Positions 1 to 10,280 of a stretch of DNA of 64,000 nt are shown here, one piece after another. The translations under genes and the position numbers were made by a program. Source of the stretch: Osmia lignaria lignaria (Eukaryota > Arthropoda > Insecta > Hymenoptera > Megachilidae); NCBI RefSeq assembly GCF_051020975.1, contig NW_027478165.1, positions 5,548,001 through 5,612,000 of the forward strand, given 5' to 3'. The stretch's first letter is position 1. Every line of letters starts with the position of its first letter. The notes under the pieces were generated by a model. That model had not been told where the DNA came from. It made no database searches and was given only the letters and a program-made list of their open reading frames with translations.

Positions 1-233
1 CCTTTCTTTGAGATAACTCTGCACTATTGCGAGCTGCAAATGCCACTTCCAGCTTAGCTGTGCAGAAGAAGAACAACAAGAAGAAGAAATATCTCGAAAT
101 ATGTCCGTCAGGCCCCTTCCCTTGAGATAAATCTGCAAATATCTCGGAAACGAAGAGAGCTATGGCAAAATGTTAAGAGACCTTTTTTGTAGAGAATTAA
201 GTTTCCTACTTTTTATGTTCTATGATATTTTTT
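1..233. repeat. Partial monomer at left edge
   Basis: This is the last 233 bases of a monomer cut by the window edge. It matches the 3' part of the monomer at 3132-3453 base for base, so the 10-monomer unit described next is already running at position 1. Confidence 0.95.
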
Positions 234-573
234 GATCAGATGCGTAGTTCTCGAGATATATCAAGATATTCAAAAGTTCCGAAGCCGCACCAACATAATA
301 GAGATACAGAAACACCGTGGCCCCTTTCTTTCAGATAACTATGCACTACTGCGAGCTGCAAATGCCACTTCCAGCTTAGCTGTGCAGAGGAAGAACAACA
401 AGAAGAAGAAATATCTCGAAATATGTCCGTCAGGCCAGTTCCTTTGAGCTGAATCTGCAAATATCTCGGAAACGAAGCGAGCTATGGCAAAATGTTAAGA
501 GACGTTTATTGTAGAGAATTATGTTTCCTACAATTTATGTTCTATGATATTTTTTGATCAGAAGCGTAGTTTT

Positions 574-790
574 CGAGATATATCGAGATATTTAAAAGTT
601 CCGAAGCCGCACCAACATAATAAAGATCCAGAAACACCGTGGCCCCTTTCTTTGAGATAACTGTGCACTAGTGCGAGCCGCAAATGCCACTTCCAGCTTA
701 GCTGTGCAGAAGAAGAACAACAAGAAGAAGAAATATCTCGAAATATGTCCGTCAGGCTCCTTCCCTTGAGATAAATCTGCAAATATCTCG
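574..790. repeat. Inverted ATATCTCG octamer set inside the monomer
   Basis: In this class 2 monomer CGAGATAT lies at 574-581 and 584-591, and its reverse complement ATATCTCG at 733-740 and 783-790 (monomer positions 19-26, 29-36, 178-185, 228-235). TCGAGATATTT at 583-593 and AAATATCTCGA at 731-741 form an 11-bp perfect inverted repeat with about 137 bp between the arms. Class 1 monomers lose the second copy (CAAGATAT) but gain the TCTCGAGA palindrome. The set could be a protein-binding dyad or a hairpin or cruciform stem. No known box is matched. Confidence 0.7.
708..733. repeat. GAA-rich purine tract, one per monomer
   Basis: An almost pure purine tract built from GAA and CAA triplets (monomer positions about 153-178) directly precedes the first ATATCTCG. 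It is present in all monomers seen. Variants include GAGGAAGAAC, GAAGGACAAC, GAGCAACAAGTAG and GAACAAG. One copy near 22925 has lost one GAA triplet, the sort of change expected from slippage. Confidence 0.75.
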
Positions 791-3131
791 GAAACGAAGC
801 GAGCTATGGCAAAATGTTAAGAGACCGTTTTTGTAGAGAATTAAGTTTCCTACTTTTTATGTTCTATGATATTTTTTGATCAGACGCGTAGTTCTCGAGA
901 TATATCAAGATATTTAAAAGTTCCGAAGCCGCACCAACATAATAGAGATACAGAAACACCGTGGCCCCTTTCTTTGAGATAACTCTGCACTAGTGCGAGC
1001 CGCAAATGCCACTTCCAGCTTAGCTGTGCAGAAGAAGAACAACAAGAAGAAGAAATATCTCGAAATATGTCCGTCAGGCCCCTTCCCTTGAGATAAATAT
1101 GCAAATATCTCGGAAACGAAGCGAGCTATGGCAAAATGTTAAGAGACCTTATTTGTAGAGAATTAAGTTTCCTACTTTTTACGTTCTATGATATTTTTTG
1201 ATCAGAAGCGTAGTTTTCGAGATATATCGAGATATTTAAAAGTTCCGAAGCCGCACCAACATAATAAAGATCCAGAAACACCGTGGCCCCTTTCTTTGAG
1301 ATAACTGTGCACTAGTGCGAGCCGCAAATGCCACTTCCAGCTTAGCTGTGCAGAAGAAGAACAACAAGAAGAAGAAATATCTCGAAATATGTCCGTCAGG
1401 CTCCTTCCCTTGAGATAAATCTGCAAATATCTCGGAAACGAAGCGAGCTATGGCAAAATGTCAAGAGACCGTTTTTGTAGAGAATTAAGTTTCCTACTTT
1501 TTATGTTCTATGATATTTTTTGATCAGACGCGTAGTTCTCGAGATATATCAAGATATTTAAAAGTTCCGAAGCCGCACCAACATAATAGAGATACAGAAA
1601 CACCGTGGCCCCTTTCTTTGAGATAACTCTGCACTAGTGCGAGCCGCAAATGCCACTTCCAGCTTAGCTGTGCAGAAGAAGAACAACAAGAAGAAGAAAT
1701 ATCTCGAAATATGTCCGTCAGGCCCCTTCCCTTGAGATAAATATGCAAATATCTCGGAAACGAAGCGAGCTATGGCAAAATGTTAAGAGATCTTATTTGT
1801 AGAGAATTAAGTTTCCTACTTTTTACGTTCTATGATATTTTTTGATCAGAAGCGTAGTTTTCGAGATATATCGAGATATTTAAAAGTTCCGAAGCCGCAC
1901 CAACATAATAAAGATCCAGAAACACCGTGGCCCCTTTCTTTGAGATAACTGTGCACTAGTGCGAGCCGCAAATGCCACTTCCAGCTTAGCTGTGCAGAAG
2001 AAGAACAACAAGAAGAAGAAATATCTCGAAATATGTCCGTCAGGCCCCTTCCCTTGAGATAAATCTGCAAATATCTCGGAAACGAAGAGAGCTATGGCAA
2101 AATGTTAAGAGACCTTTTTTGTAGAGAATTAAGTTTCCTACTTTTCATGTTCTATGATATTTTTTGATCAGATGCGTAGTTCTCGAGATATATCAAGATA
2201 TTTAAAAGTTCCGAAGCCGCACCAACATAATAGAGATACAGAAACACCGTGGCCCCTTTCTTTGAGATAACTCTGCACCAGTGCGAGCCGCAAATGCCAC
2301 TTCCAGCTTAGCTGTGCAGAAGAAGAACAACAAGAAGAAGAAATATCTCGAAATATGTCCGTCAGGCCCCTTCCCTTGAGATAAATCTGCAAATATCTCG
2401 GAAACGAAGCGAGCTATGGCAAAATGGTAAGAGACCTTTTTTGTAGAGAATTATGTTTCCTACTTTTTATGCTCTATGATATTTTTTGATCAGACCCGTA
2501 GTTCTCGAGATATATCAAGATATTTAAAAGTTCCGAAGCCGCACCAACATAATAGAGATACAGAAACACCGTGGCCCCTTTCTTTGAGATATCTCTGCAC
2601 TATTGCGTGCTGCAAATGCCACTTCCAGCTTAGCTGTGCAGAAGAAGAACAACAAGAAGAAGAAATATCTCGAAATATGTCCGTCAGGCCCCTTCCCTTG
2701 ACATATATCTGCAAATATCTCGGAAACGAAGCGAGCTATGGCAAAATGTTAAGAGACCTTTTTTGTAGAGAATTAAGTTTCCTACTTTTTATGTTCTATG
2801 ATATTTTTTGATCAGATGCGTAGTTTTCGAGATATATCGAGATATTTAAAAGTTCCGAAGCCGCACCAACATAATAGGGATACAGAAACACCGTGGCCCC
2901 TTTCTTTGAGATAACTCTGCACTATCGCGAGCTGGCAATGCCACTTCCAGTTTAGCTGTGCAGAAGAAGAACAACAAGAAGAAGAAATATCTCGAAATAT
3001 GTCCGTTAGGCCCCTTCCCGTGAGATAAATCTGCAAATATCTCGGAAACGAAGCGAGCTATGGCAAAATGTTAAGAGACCTCTTTTGTAGAGAATTAAGT
3101 TTCCTACTTTTTATGTTCTATGATATTTTTT

Positions 3132-3453
3132 GATCAGATGCGTAGTTCTCGAGATATATCAAGATATTTAAAAGTTCCGAAGCCGCACCAACATAATAGA
3201 GATACAGAAACACCGTGGCCCCTTTCTTTGAGATAACTCTGCACTATTGCGAGCTGCAAATGCCACTTCCAGCTTAGCTGTGCAGAAGAAGAACAACAAG
3301 AAGAAGAAATATCTCGAAATATGTCCGTCAGGCCCCTTCCCTTGAGATAAATCTGCAAATATCTCGGAAACGAAGAGAGCTATGGCAAAATGTTAAGAGA
3401 CCTTTTTTGTAGAGAATTAAGTTTCCTACTTTTTATGTTCTATGATATTTTTT
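3132..3453. repeat. Representative class 1 monomer (T8/C17/A30)
   Basis: A clean 322-bp example of the commoner class, about 117 of 198 monomers by my tally. It starts GATCAGATGCG, has T at position 8, C at 17 and A at 30, and so carries the palindrome TCTCGAGA followed by GATATATC and CAAGATAT. The middle reads CTATTGCGAGCTGCAAATG. Class 1 monomers are usually preceded by a tail reading TTAAGTTTCCTACTTTTTAT, although this linkage is broken in places by recombination. Confidence 0.9.
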
Positions 3454-5707
3454 GATCAGATGCGTAGTTCTCGAGATATATCAAGATATTCAAAAGTTCC
3501 GAAGCCGCACCAACATAATAGAGATACAGAAACACCGTGGCCCCTTTCTTTCAGATAACTATGCACTACTGCGAGCTGCAAATGCCACTTCCAGCTTAGC
3601 TGTGCAGAGGAAGAACAACAAGAAGAAGAAATATCTCGAAATATGTCCGTCAGGCCAGTTCCTTTGAGCTGAATCTGCAAATATCTCGGAAACGAAGCGA
3701 GCTATGGCAAAATGTTAAGAGACGTTTATTGTAGAGAATTATGTTTCCTACAATTTATGTTCTATGATATTTTTTGATCAGAAGCGTAGTTTTCGAGATA
3801 TATCGAGATATTTAAAAGTTCCGAAGCCGCACCAACATAATAAAGATCCAGAAACACCGTGGCCCCTTTCTTTGAGATAACTGTGCACTAGTGCGAGCCG
3901 CAAATGCCACTTCCAGCTTAGCTGTGCAGAAGAAGAACAACAAGAAGAAGAAATATCTCGAAATATGTCCGTCAGGCTCCTTCCCTTGAGATAAATCTGC
4001 AAATATCTCGGAAACGAAGCGAGCTATGGCAAAATGTTAAGAGACCGTTTTTGTAGAGAATTAAGTTTCCTACTTTTTATGTTCTATGATATTTTTTGAT
4101 CAGACGCGTAGTTCTCGAGATATATCAAGATATTTAAAAGTTCCGAAGCCGCACCAACATAATAGAGATACAGAAACACCGTGGCCCCTTTCTTTGAGAT
4201 AACTCTGCACTAGTGCGAGCCGCAAATGCCACTTCCAGCTTAGCTGTGCAGAAGAAGAACAACAAGAAGAAGAAATATCTCGAAATATGTCCGTCAGGCC
4301 CCTTCCCTTGAGATAAATATGCAAATATCTCGGAAACGAAGCGAGCTATGGCAAAATGTTAAGAGACCTTATTTGTAGAGAATTAAGTTTCCTACTTTTT
4401 ACGTTCTATGATATTTTTTGATCAGAAGCGTAGTTTTCGAGATATATCGAGATATTTAAAAGTTCCGAAGCCGCACCAACATAATAAAGATCCAGAAACA
4501 CCGTGGCCCCTTTCTTTGAGATAACTGTGCACTAGTGCGAGCCGCAAATGCCACTTCCAGCTTAGCTGTGCAGAAGAAGAACAACAAGAAGAAGAAATAT
4601 CTCGAAATATGTCCGTCAGGCTCCTTCCCTTGAGATAAATCTGCAAATATCTCGGAAACGAAGCGAGCTATGGCAAAATGTCAAGAGACCGTTTTTGTAG
4701 AGAATTAAGTTTCCTACTTTTTATGTTCTATGATATTTTTTGATCAGACGCGTAGTTCTCGAGATATATCAAGATATTTAAAAGTTCCGAAGCCGCACCA
4801 ACATAATAGAGATACAGAAACACCGTGGCCCCTTTCTTTGAGATAACTCTGCACTAGTGCGAGCCGCAAATGCCACTTCCAGCTTAGCTGTGCAGAAGAA
4901 GAACAACAAGAAGAAGAAATATCTCGAAATATGTCCGTCAGGCCCCTTCCCTTGAGATAAATATGCAAATATCTCGGAAACGAAGCGAGCTATGGCAAAA
5001 TGTTAAGAGATCTTATTTGTAGAGAATTAAGTTTCCTACTTTTTACGTTCTATGATATTTTTTGATCAGAAGCGTAGTTTTCGAGATATATCGAGATATT
5101 TAAAAGTTCCGAAGCCGCACCAACATAATAAAGATCCAGAAACACCGTGGCCCCTTTCTTTGAGATAACTGTGCACTAGTGCGAGCCGCAAATGCCACTT
5201 CCAGCTTAGCTGTGCAGAAGAAGAACAACAAGAAGAAGAAATATCTCGAAATATGTCCGTCAGGCCCCTTCCCTTGAGATAAATCTGCAAATATCTCGGA
5301 AACGAAGAGAGCTATGGCAAAATGTTAAGAGACCTTTTTTGTAGAGAATTAAGTTTCCTACTTTTCATGTTCTATGATATTTTTTGATCAGATGCGTAGT
5401 TCTCGAGATATATCAAGATATTTAAAAGTTCCGAAGCCGCACCAACATAATAGAGATACAGAAACACCGTGGCCCCTTTCTTTGAGATAACTCTGCACCA
5501 GTGCGAGCCGCAAATGCCACTTCCAGCTTAGCTGTGCAGAAGAAGAACAACAAGAAGAAGAAATATCTCGAAATATGTCCGTCAGGCCCCTTCCCTTGAG
5601 ATAAATCTGCAAATATCTCGGAAACGAAGCGAGCTATGGCAAAATGGTAAGAGACCTTTTTTGTAGAGAATTATGTTTCCTACTTTTTATGCTCTATGAT
5701 ATTTTTT

Positions 5708-6029
5708 GATCAGACCCGTAGTTCTCGAGATATATCAAGATATTTAAAAGTTCCGAAGCCGCACCAACATAATAGAGATACAGAAACACCGTGGCCCCTT
5801 TCTTTGAGATAACTCTGCACTAGTGCGAGCCGCAAATGCCACTTCCAGCTTAGCTGTGCAGAAGAAGAACAACAAGAAGAAGAAATATCTCGAAATATGT
5901 CCGTCAGGCCCCTTCCCTTGAGATAAATATGCAAATATCTCGGAAACGAAGCGAGCTATGGCAAAATGTTAAGAGACCTTATTTGTAGAGAATTAAGTTT
6001 CCTACTTTTTACGTTCTATGATATTTTTT
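5708..6029. repeat. Hybrid monomer f/c1 marking an unequal-crossover junction
   Basis: The left end carries the f-specific C at 5716 (CAGACCCG). From 5812 on it carries c1-specific bases (AACTCTGCACTAGTGCGAGC, ATAAATATGC, GACCTTATTTG). The crossover therefore lies between 5716 and 5812. It joins the e-f junction of the second HOR copy to a c1 monomer, replacing f-g-h-a-b1 by a second run of c-b-c. Confidence 0.85.
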
Positions 6030-9000
6030 GATCAGAAGCGTAGTTTTCGAGATATATCGAGATATTTAAAAGTTCCGAAGCCGCACCAACATAATAAAGA
6101 TCCAGAAACACCGTGGCCCCTTTCTTTGAGATAACTGTGCACTAGTGCGAGCCGCAAATGCCACTTCCAGCTTAGCTGTGCAGAAGAAGAACAACAAGAA
6201 GAAGAAATATCTCGAAATATGTCCGTCAGGCTCCTTCCCTTGAGATAAATCTGCAAATATCTCGGAAACGAAGCGAGCTATGGCAAAATGTCAAGAGACC
6301 GTTTTTGTAGAGAATTAAGTTTCCTACTTTTTATGTTCTATGATATTTTTTGATCAGACGCGTAGTTCTCGAGATATATCAAGATATTTAAAAGTTCCGA
6401 AGCCGCACCAACATAATAGAGATACAGAAACACCGTGGCCCCTTTCTTTGAGATAACTCTGCACTAGTGCGAGCCGCAAATGCCACTTCCAGCTTAGCTG
6501 TGCAGAAGAAGAACAACAAGAAGAAGAAATATCTCGAAATATGTCCGTCAGGCCCCTTCCCTTGAGATAAATATGCAAATATCTCGGAAACGAAGCGAGC
6601 TATGGCAAAATGTTAAGAGATCTTATTTGTAGAGAATTAAGTTTCCTACTTTTTACGTTCTATGATATTTTTTGATCAGAAGCGTAGTTTTCGAGATATA
6701 TCGAGATATTTAAAAGTTCCGAAGCCGCACCAACATAATAAAGATCCAGAAACACCGTGGCCCCTTTCTTTGAGATAACTGTGCACTAGTGCGAGCCGCA
6801 AATGCCACTTCCAGCTTAGCTGTGCAGAAGAAGAACAACAAGAAGAAGAAATATCTCGAAATATGTCCGTCAGGCTCCTTCCCTTGAGATAAATCTGCAA
6901 ATATCTCGGAAACGAAGCGAGCTATGGCAAAATGTCAAGAGACCGTTTTTGTAGAGAATTAAGTTTCCTACTTTTTATGTTCTATGATATTTTTTGATCA
7001 GACGCGTAGTTCTCGAGATATATCAAGATATTTAAAAGTTCCGAAGCCGCACCAACATAATAGAGATACAGAAACACCGTGGCCCCTTTCTTTGAGATAA
7101 CTCTGCACTAGTGCGAGCCGCAAATGCCACTTCCAGCTTAGCTGTGCAGAAGAAGAACAACAAGAAGAAGAAATATCTCGAAATATGTCCGTCAGGCCCC
7201 TTCCCTTGAGATAAATATGCAAATATCTCGGAAACGAAGCGAGCTATGGCAAAATGTTAAGAGATCTTATTTGTAGAGAATTAAGTTTCCTACTTTTTAC
7301 GTTCTATGATATTTTTTGATCAGAAGCGTAGTTTTCGAGATATATCGAGATATTTAAAAGTTCCGAAGCCGCACCAACATAATAAAGATCCAGAAACACC
7401 GTGGCCCCTTTCTTTGAGATAACTGTGCACTAGTGCGAGCCGCAAATGCCACTTCCAGCTTAGCTGTGCAGAAGAAGAACAACAAGAAGAAGAAATATCT
7501 CGAAATATGTCCGTCAGGCCCCTTCCCTTGAGATAAATCTGCAAATATCTCGGAAACGAAGAGAGCTATGGCAAAATGTTAAGAGACCTTTTTTGTAGAG
7601 AATTAAGTTTCCTACTTTTCATGTTCTATGATATTTTTTGATCAGATGCGTAGTTCTCGAGATATATCAAGATATTTAAAAGTTCCGAAGCCGCACCAAC
7701 ATAATAGAGATACAGAAACACCGTGGCCCCTTTCTTTGAGATAACTCTGCACCAGTGCGAGCCGCAAATGCCACTTCCAGCTTAGCTGTGCAGAAGAAGA
7801 ACAACAAGAAGAAGAAATATCTCGAAATATGTCCGTCAGGCCCCTTCCCTTGAGATAAATCTGCAAATATCTCGGAAACGAAGCGAGCTATGGCAAAATG
7901 GTAAGAGACCTTTTTTGTAGAGAATTATGTTTCCTACTTTTTATGCTCTATGATATTTTTTGATCAGACCCGTAGTTCTCGAGATATATCAAGATATTTA
8001 AAAGTTCCGAAGCCGCACCAACATAATAGAGATACAGAAACACCGTGGCCCCTTTCTTTGAGATATCTCTGCACTATTGCGTGCTGCAAATGCCACTTCC
8101 AGCTTAGCTGTGCAGAAGAAGAACAACAAGAAGAAGAAATATCTCGAAATATGTCCGTCAGGCCCCTTCCCTTGACATATATCTGCAAATATCTCGGAAA
8201 CGAAGCGAGCTATGGCAAAATGTTAAGAGACCTTTTTTGTAGAGAATTAAGTTTCCTACTTTTTATGTTCTATGATATTTTTTGATCAGATGCGTAGTTT
8301 TCGAGATATATCGAGATATTTAAAAGTTCCGAAGCCGCACCAACATAATAGGGATACAGAAACACCGTGGCCCCTTTCTTTGAGATAACTCTGCACTATC
8401 GCGAGCTGGCAATGCCACTTCCAGTTTAGCTGTGCAGAAGAAGAACAACAAGAAGAAGAAATATCTCGAAATATGTCCGTTAGGCCCCTTCCCGTGAGAT
8501 AAATCTGCAAATATCTCGGAAACGAAGCGAGCTATGGCAAAATGTTAAGAGACCTCTTTTGTAGAGAATTAAGTTTCCTACTTTTTATGTTCTATGATAT
8601 TTTTTGATCAGATGCGTAGTTCTCGAGATATATCAAGATATTTAAAAGTTCCGAAGCCGCACCAACATAATAGAGATACAGAAACACCGTGGCCCCTTTC
8701 TTTGAGATAACTCTGCACTATTGCGAGCTGCAAATGCCACTTCCAGCTTAGCTGTGCAGAAGAAGAACAACAAGAAGAAGAAATATCTCGAAATATGTCC
8801 GTCAGGCCCCTTCCCTTGAGATAAATCTGCAAATATCTCGGAAACGAAGAGAGCTATGGCAAAATGTTAAGAGACCTTTTTTGTAGAGAATTAAGTTTCC
8901 TACTTTTTATGTTCTATGATATTTTTTGATCAGATGCGTAGTTCTCGAGATATATCAAGATATTCAAAAGTTCCGAAGCCGCACCAACATAATAGAGATA

Positions 9001-9068
9001 CAGAAACACCGTGGCCCCTTTCTTTCAGATAACTATGCACTACTGCGAGCTGCAAATGCCACTTCCAG
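5717..9068. repeat. Third, rearranged copy of the 10-monomer HOR
   Basis: After the hybrid the order is c1-b2-c2-b2-c2-d-e-f-g-h-a. The b2-c2 pair is present twice (6030-6673 and 6674-7317), a local 644-bp duplication. The stretch from about 6674 matches 1200 onward at an offset of 5474 (17 monomers), including the rare f and g monomers at 7962 and 8284. The a-type identity ends at 9069, where the monomer switches to a CCAGTTTAG and GTTAGGCCCC variant. Confidence 0.85.
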
Positions 9069-10111
9069 TTTAGCTGTGCAGAAGAAGAACAACAAGAAGA
9101 AGAAATATCTCGAAATATGTCCGTTAGGCCCCTTCCCTTGAGATATATCTGCAAATATCTCGGAAACGAAGCGAGCTATGGCAAAATGTTAAGAGACCTT
9201 TTTTGTAGAGAATTATGTTTCCTACAATTTATGTTCTATGATATTTTTTGATCAGAAGCGTAGTTTTCGAGATACATCGAGATATTTAAAAGTTCCGAAG
9301 CCGCACCAACATAATAGAGATACAGAAACACCGTGGCCCCTTTCTTTGAGATAACTCTGCACTAGTGCGAGCCGCAAATGCCACTTCCAGCTTAGCTGTG
9401 CAGAAGAAGAACAACAAGAAGAAGAAACATCTCGAAATATGTCCGTCAGGCCCCTTCCCTTGAGGTAAATCTGCAAATATCTCGGAAACGAAGCGAGCTA
9501 TGGCAAAATGTTAAGAGACCTTTTTTGTAGAGAATTAAGTTTCCTACTTTTTATGTTCTATGATATTTTTTGATCAGAAGCGTAGTTCTCGAGATATATC
9601 AAGATATTTAAAAGTTCCGAAGCCGCACCAACATAATAGAGATACAGAAACATCGTGGCCCCTTTCTTTGAGATAACTCTGCACTATTGCGAGCTGCAAA
9701 TGCCACTTCCAGCTTAGCTGTGCAGAAGAAGAACAACAAGAAGAAGAAATATCTCGAAATATGTCCGTCAGGCCCCTTCCCTTGAGATAAATCTGCAAAT
9801 ATCTCGGAAACGAAGAGAGCTATGGCAAAATGTTAAGAGACCTTTTTTGTAGAGAATTAAGTTTCCTACTTTTTATGTTCTATGATATTTTTTGATCAGA
9901 TGCGTAGTTCTCGAGATATATCAAGATATTCAAAAGTTCCGAAGCCGCACCAACATAATAGAGATACAGAAACACCGTGGCCCCTTTCTTTCAGATAACT
10001 ATGCACTATTGCGAGCTGCAAATGCCACTTCCAGTTTAGCTGTGCAGAAGAAGAACAACAAGAAGAAGAAATATCTCGAAATATGTCCGTTAGGCCCCTT
10101 CCCTTGAGATA
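8614..10111. repeat. 3-monomer (966-bp) duplication
   Basis: Positions 8614-9145 match 9580-10111 with about two substitutions (CATCG near 9653 and TACT/TATT near 9042). Both contain GAAGAGAGC followed by a CAAAAG monomer with TTTCAGATAACTATG. The intervening monomer at 9250 is class 2-like with GATACATCG, a variant seen again from 10860. Confidence 0.75.
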
Positions 10112-10280
10112 AATCTGCAAATATCTCGGAAACGAAGCGAGCTATGGCAAAATCTTAAGAGACCTTTTTTGTAGAGAATTAAGTTTCCTACTTTTTATGT
10201 TCTATGATATTTTTTGATCAGATGCGTAGTTCTCGAGATATATCAAGATATTTAAAAGTTCCGAAGCCGCACCAACATAA

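Larger units (their letters stand above)
556..877. repeat. Representative class 2 monomer (A8/T17/G30)
   Basis: An example of the second class, about 80 of 198 monomers. It starts GATCAGAAGCG, with A at position 8, T at 17 and G at 30. The G at 30 creates a second CGAGATAT copy, so the octamer lies twice in tandem 10 bp apart. The middle carries the CTAGTGCGAGCCGC variant. Class 2 monomers are often preceded by a tail reading TTATGTTTCCTACAATTTAT. Confidence 0.88.
1..5716. repeat. 10-monomer HOR, 3220 bp, two copies (second truncated)
   Basis: Positions 1-2496 equal 3221-5716 with no difference noticed. The unit order, named by variants, is a-b1-c1-b2-c2-d-e-f-g-h. The a monomer (234 and 3454) has CAAAAG after the dyad, TTTCAGATAACTATG and the GGCCAGTTCC 3' variant. 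The b and c monomers alternate class 2 and class 1. b1/b2 differ in TTAAGAG versus TCAAGAG, and c1/c2 in GACCTT versus GATCTT. The match stops at the hybrid monomer starting at 5708. Confidence 0.9.

Noticed and set aside
783..810. CENP-B box on the minus strand (CTTCGTTTCCGAGATAT)
   Set aside because: Only the left half (TTCG and neighbours) fits the mammalian CENP-B box. The essential A and the CGGG half are missing, so it is not a credible match.
556..877. RNA polymerase III internal promoter or SINE origin (A box and B box)
   Set aside because: GTTCCGAAGCC and TTAGCTGTGCAG only loosely resemble B and A boxes, with an inserted base and mismatched key positions. There is no tRNA-like fold or poly-A tail.
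2476..2811. 111-codon plus-strand open frame (also at 7950-8285) and 65-71 codon plus-strand frames elsewhere
   Set aside because: They arise when single substitutions in particular monomers remove stop codons. The two 111-codon frames are copies through the 17-monomer duplication. They have no homology or coding signal.
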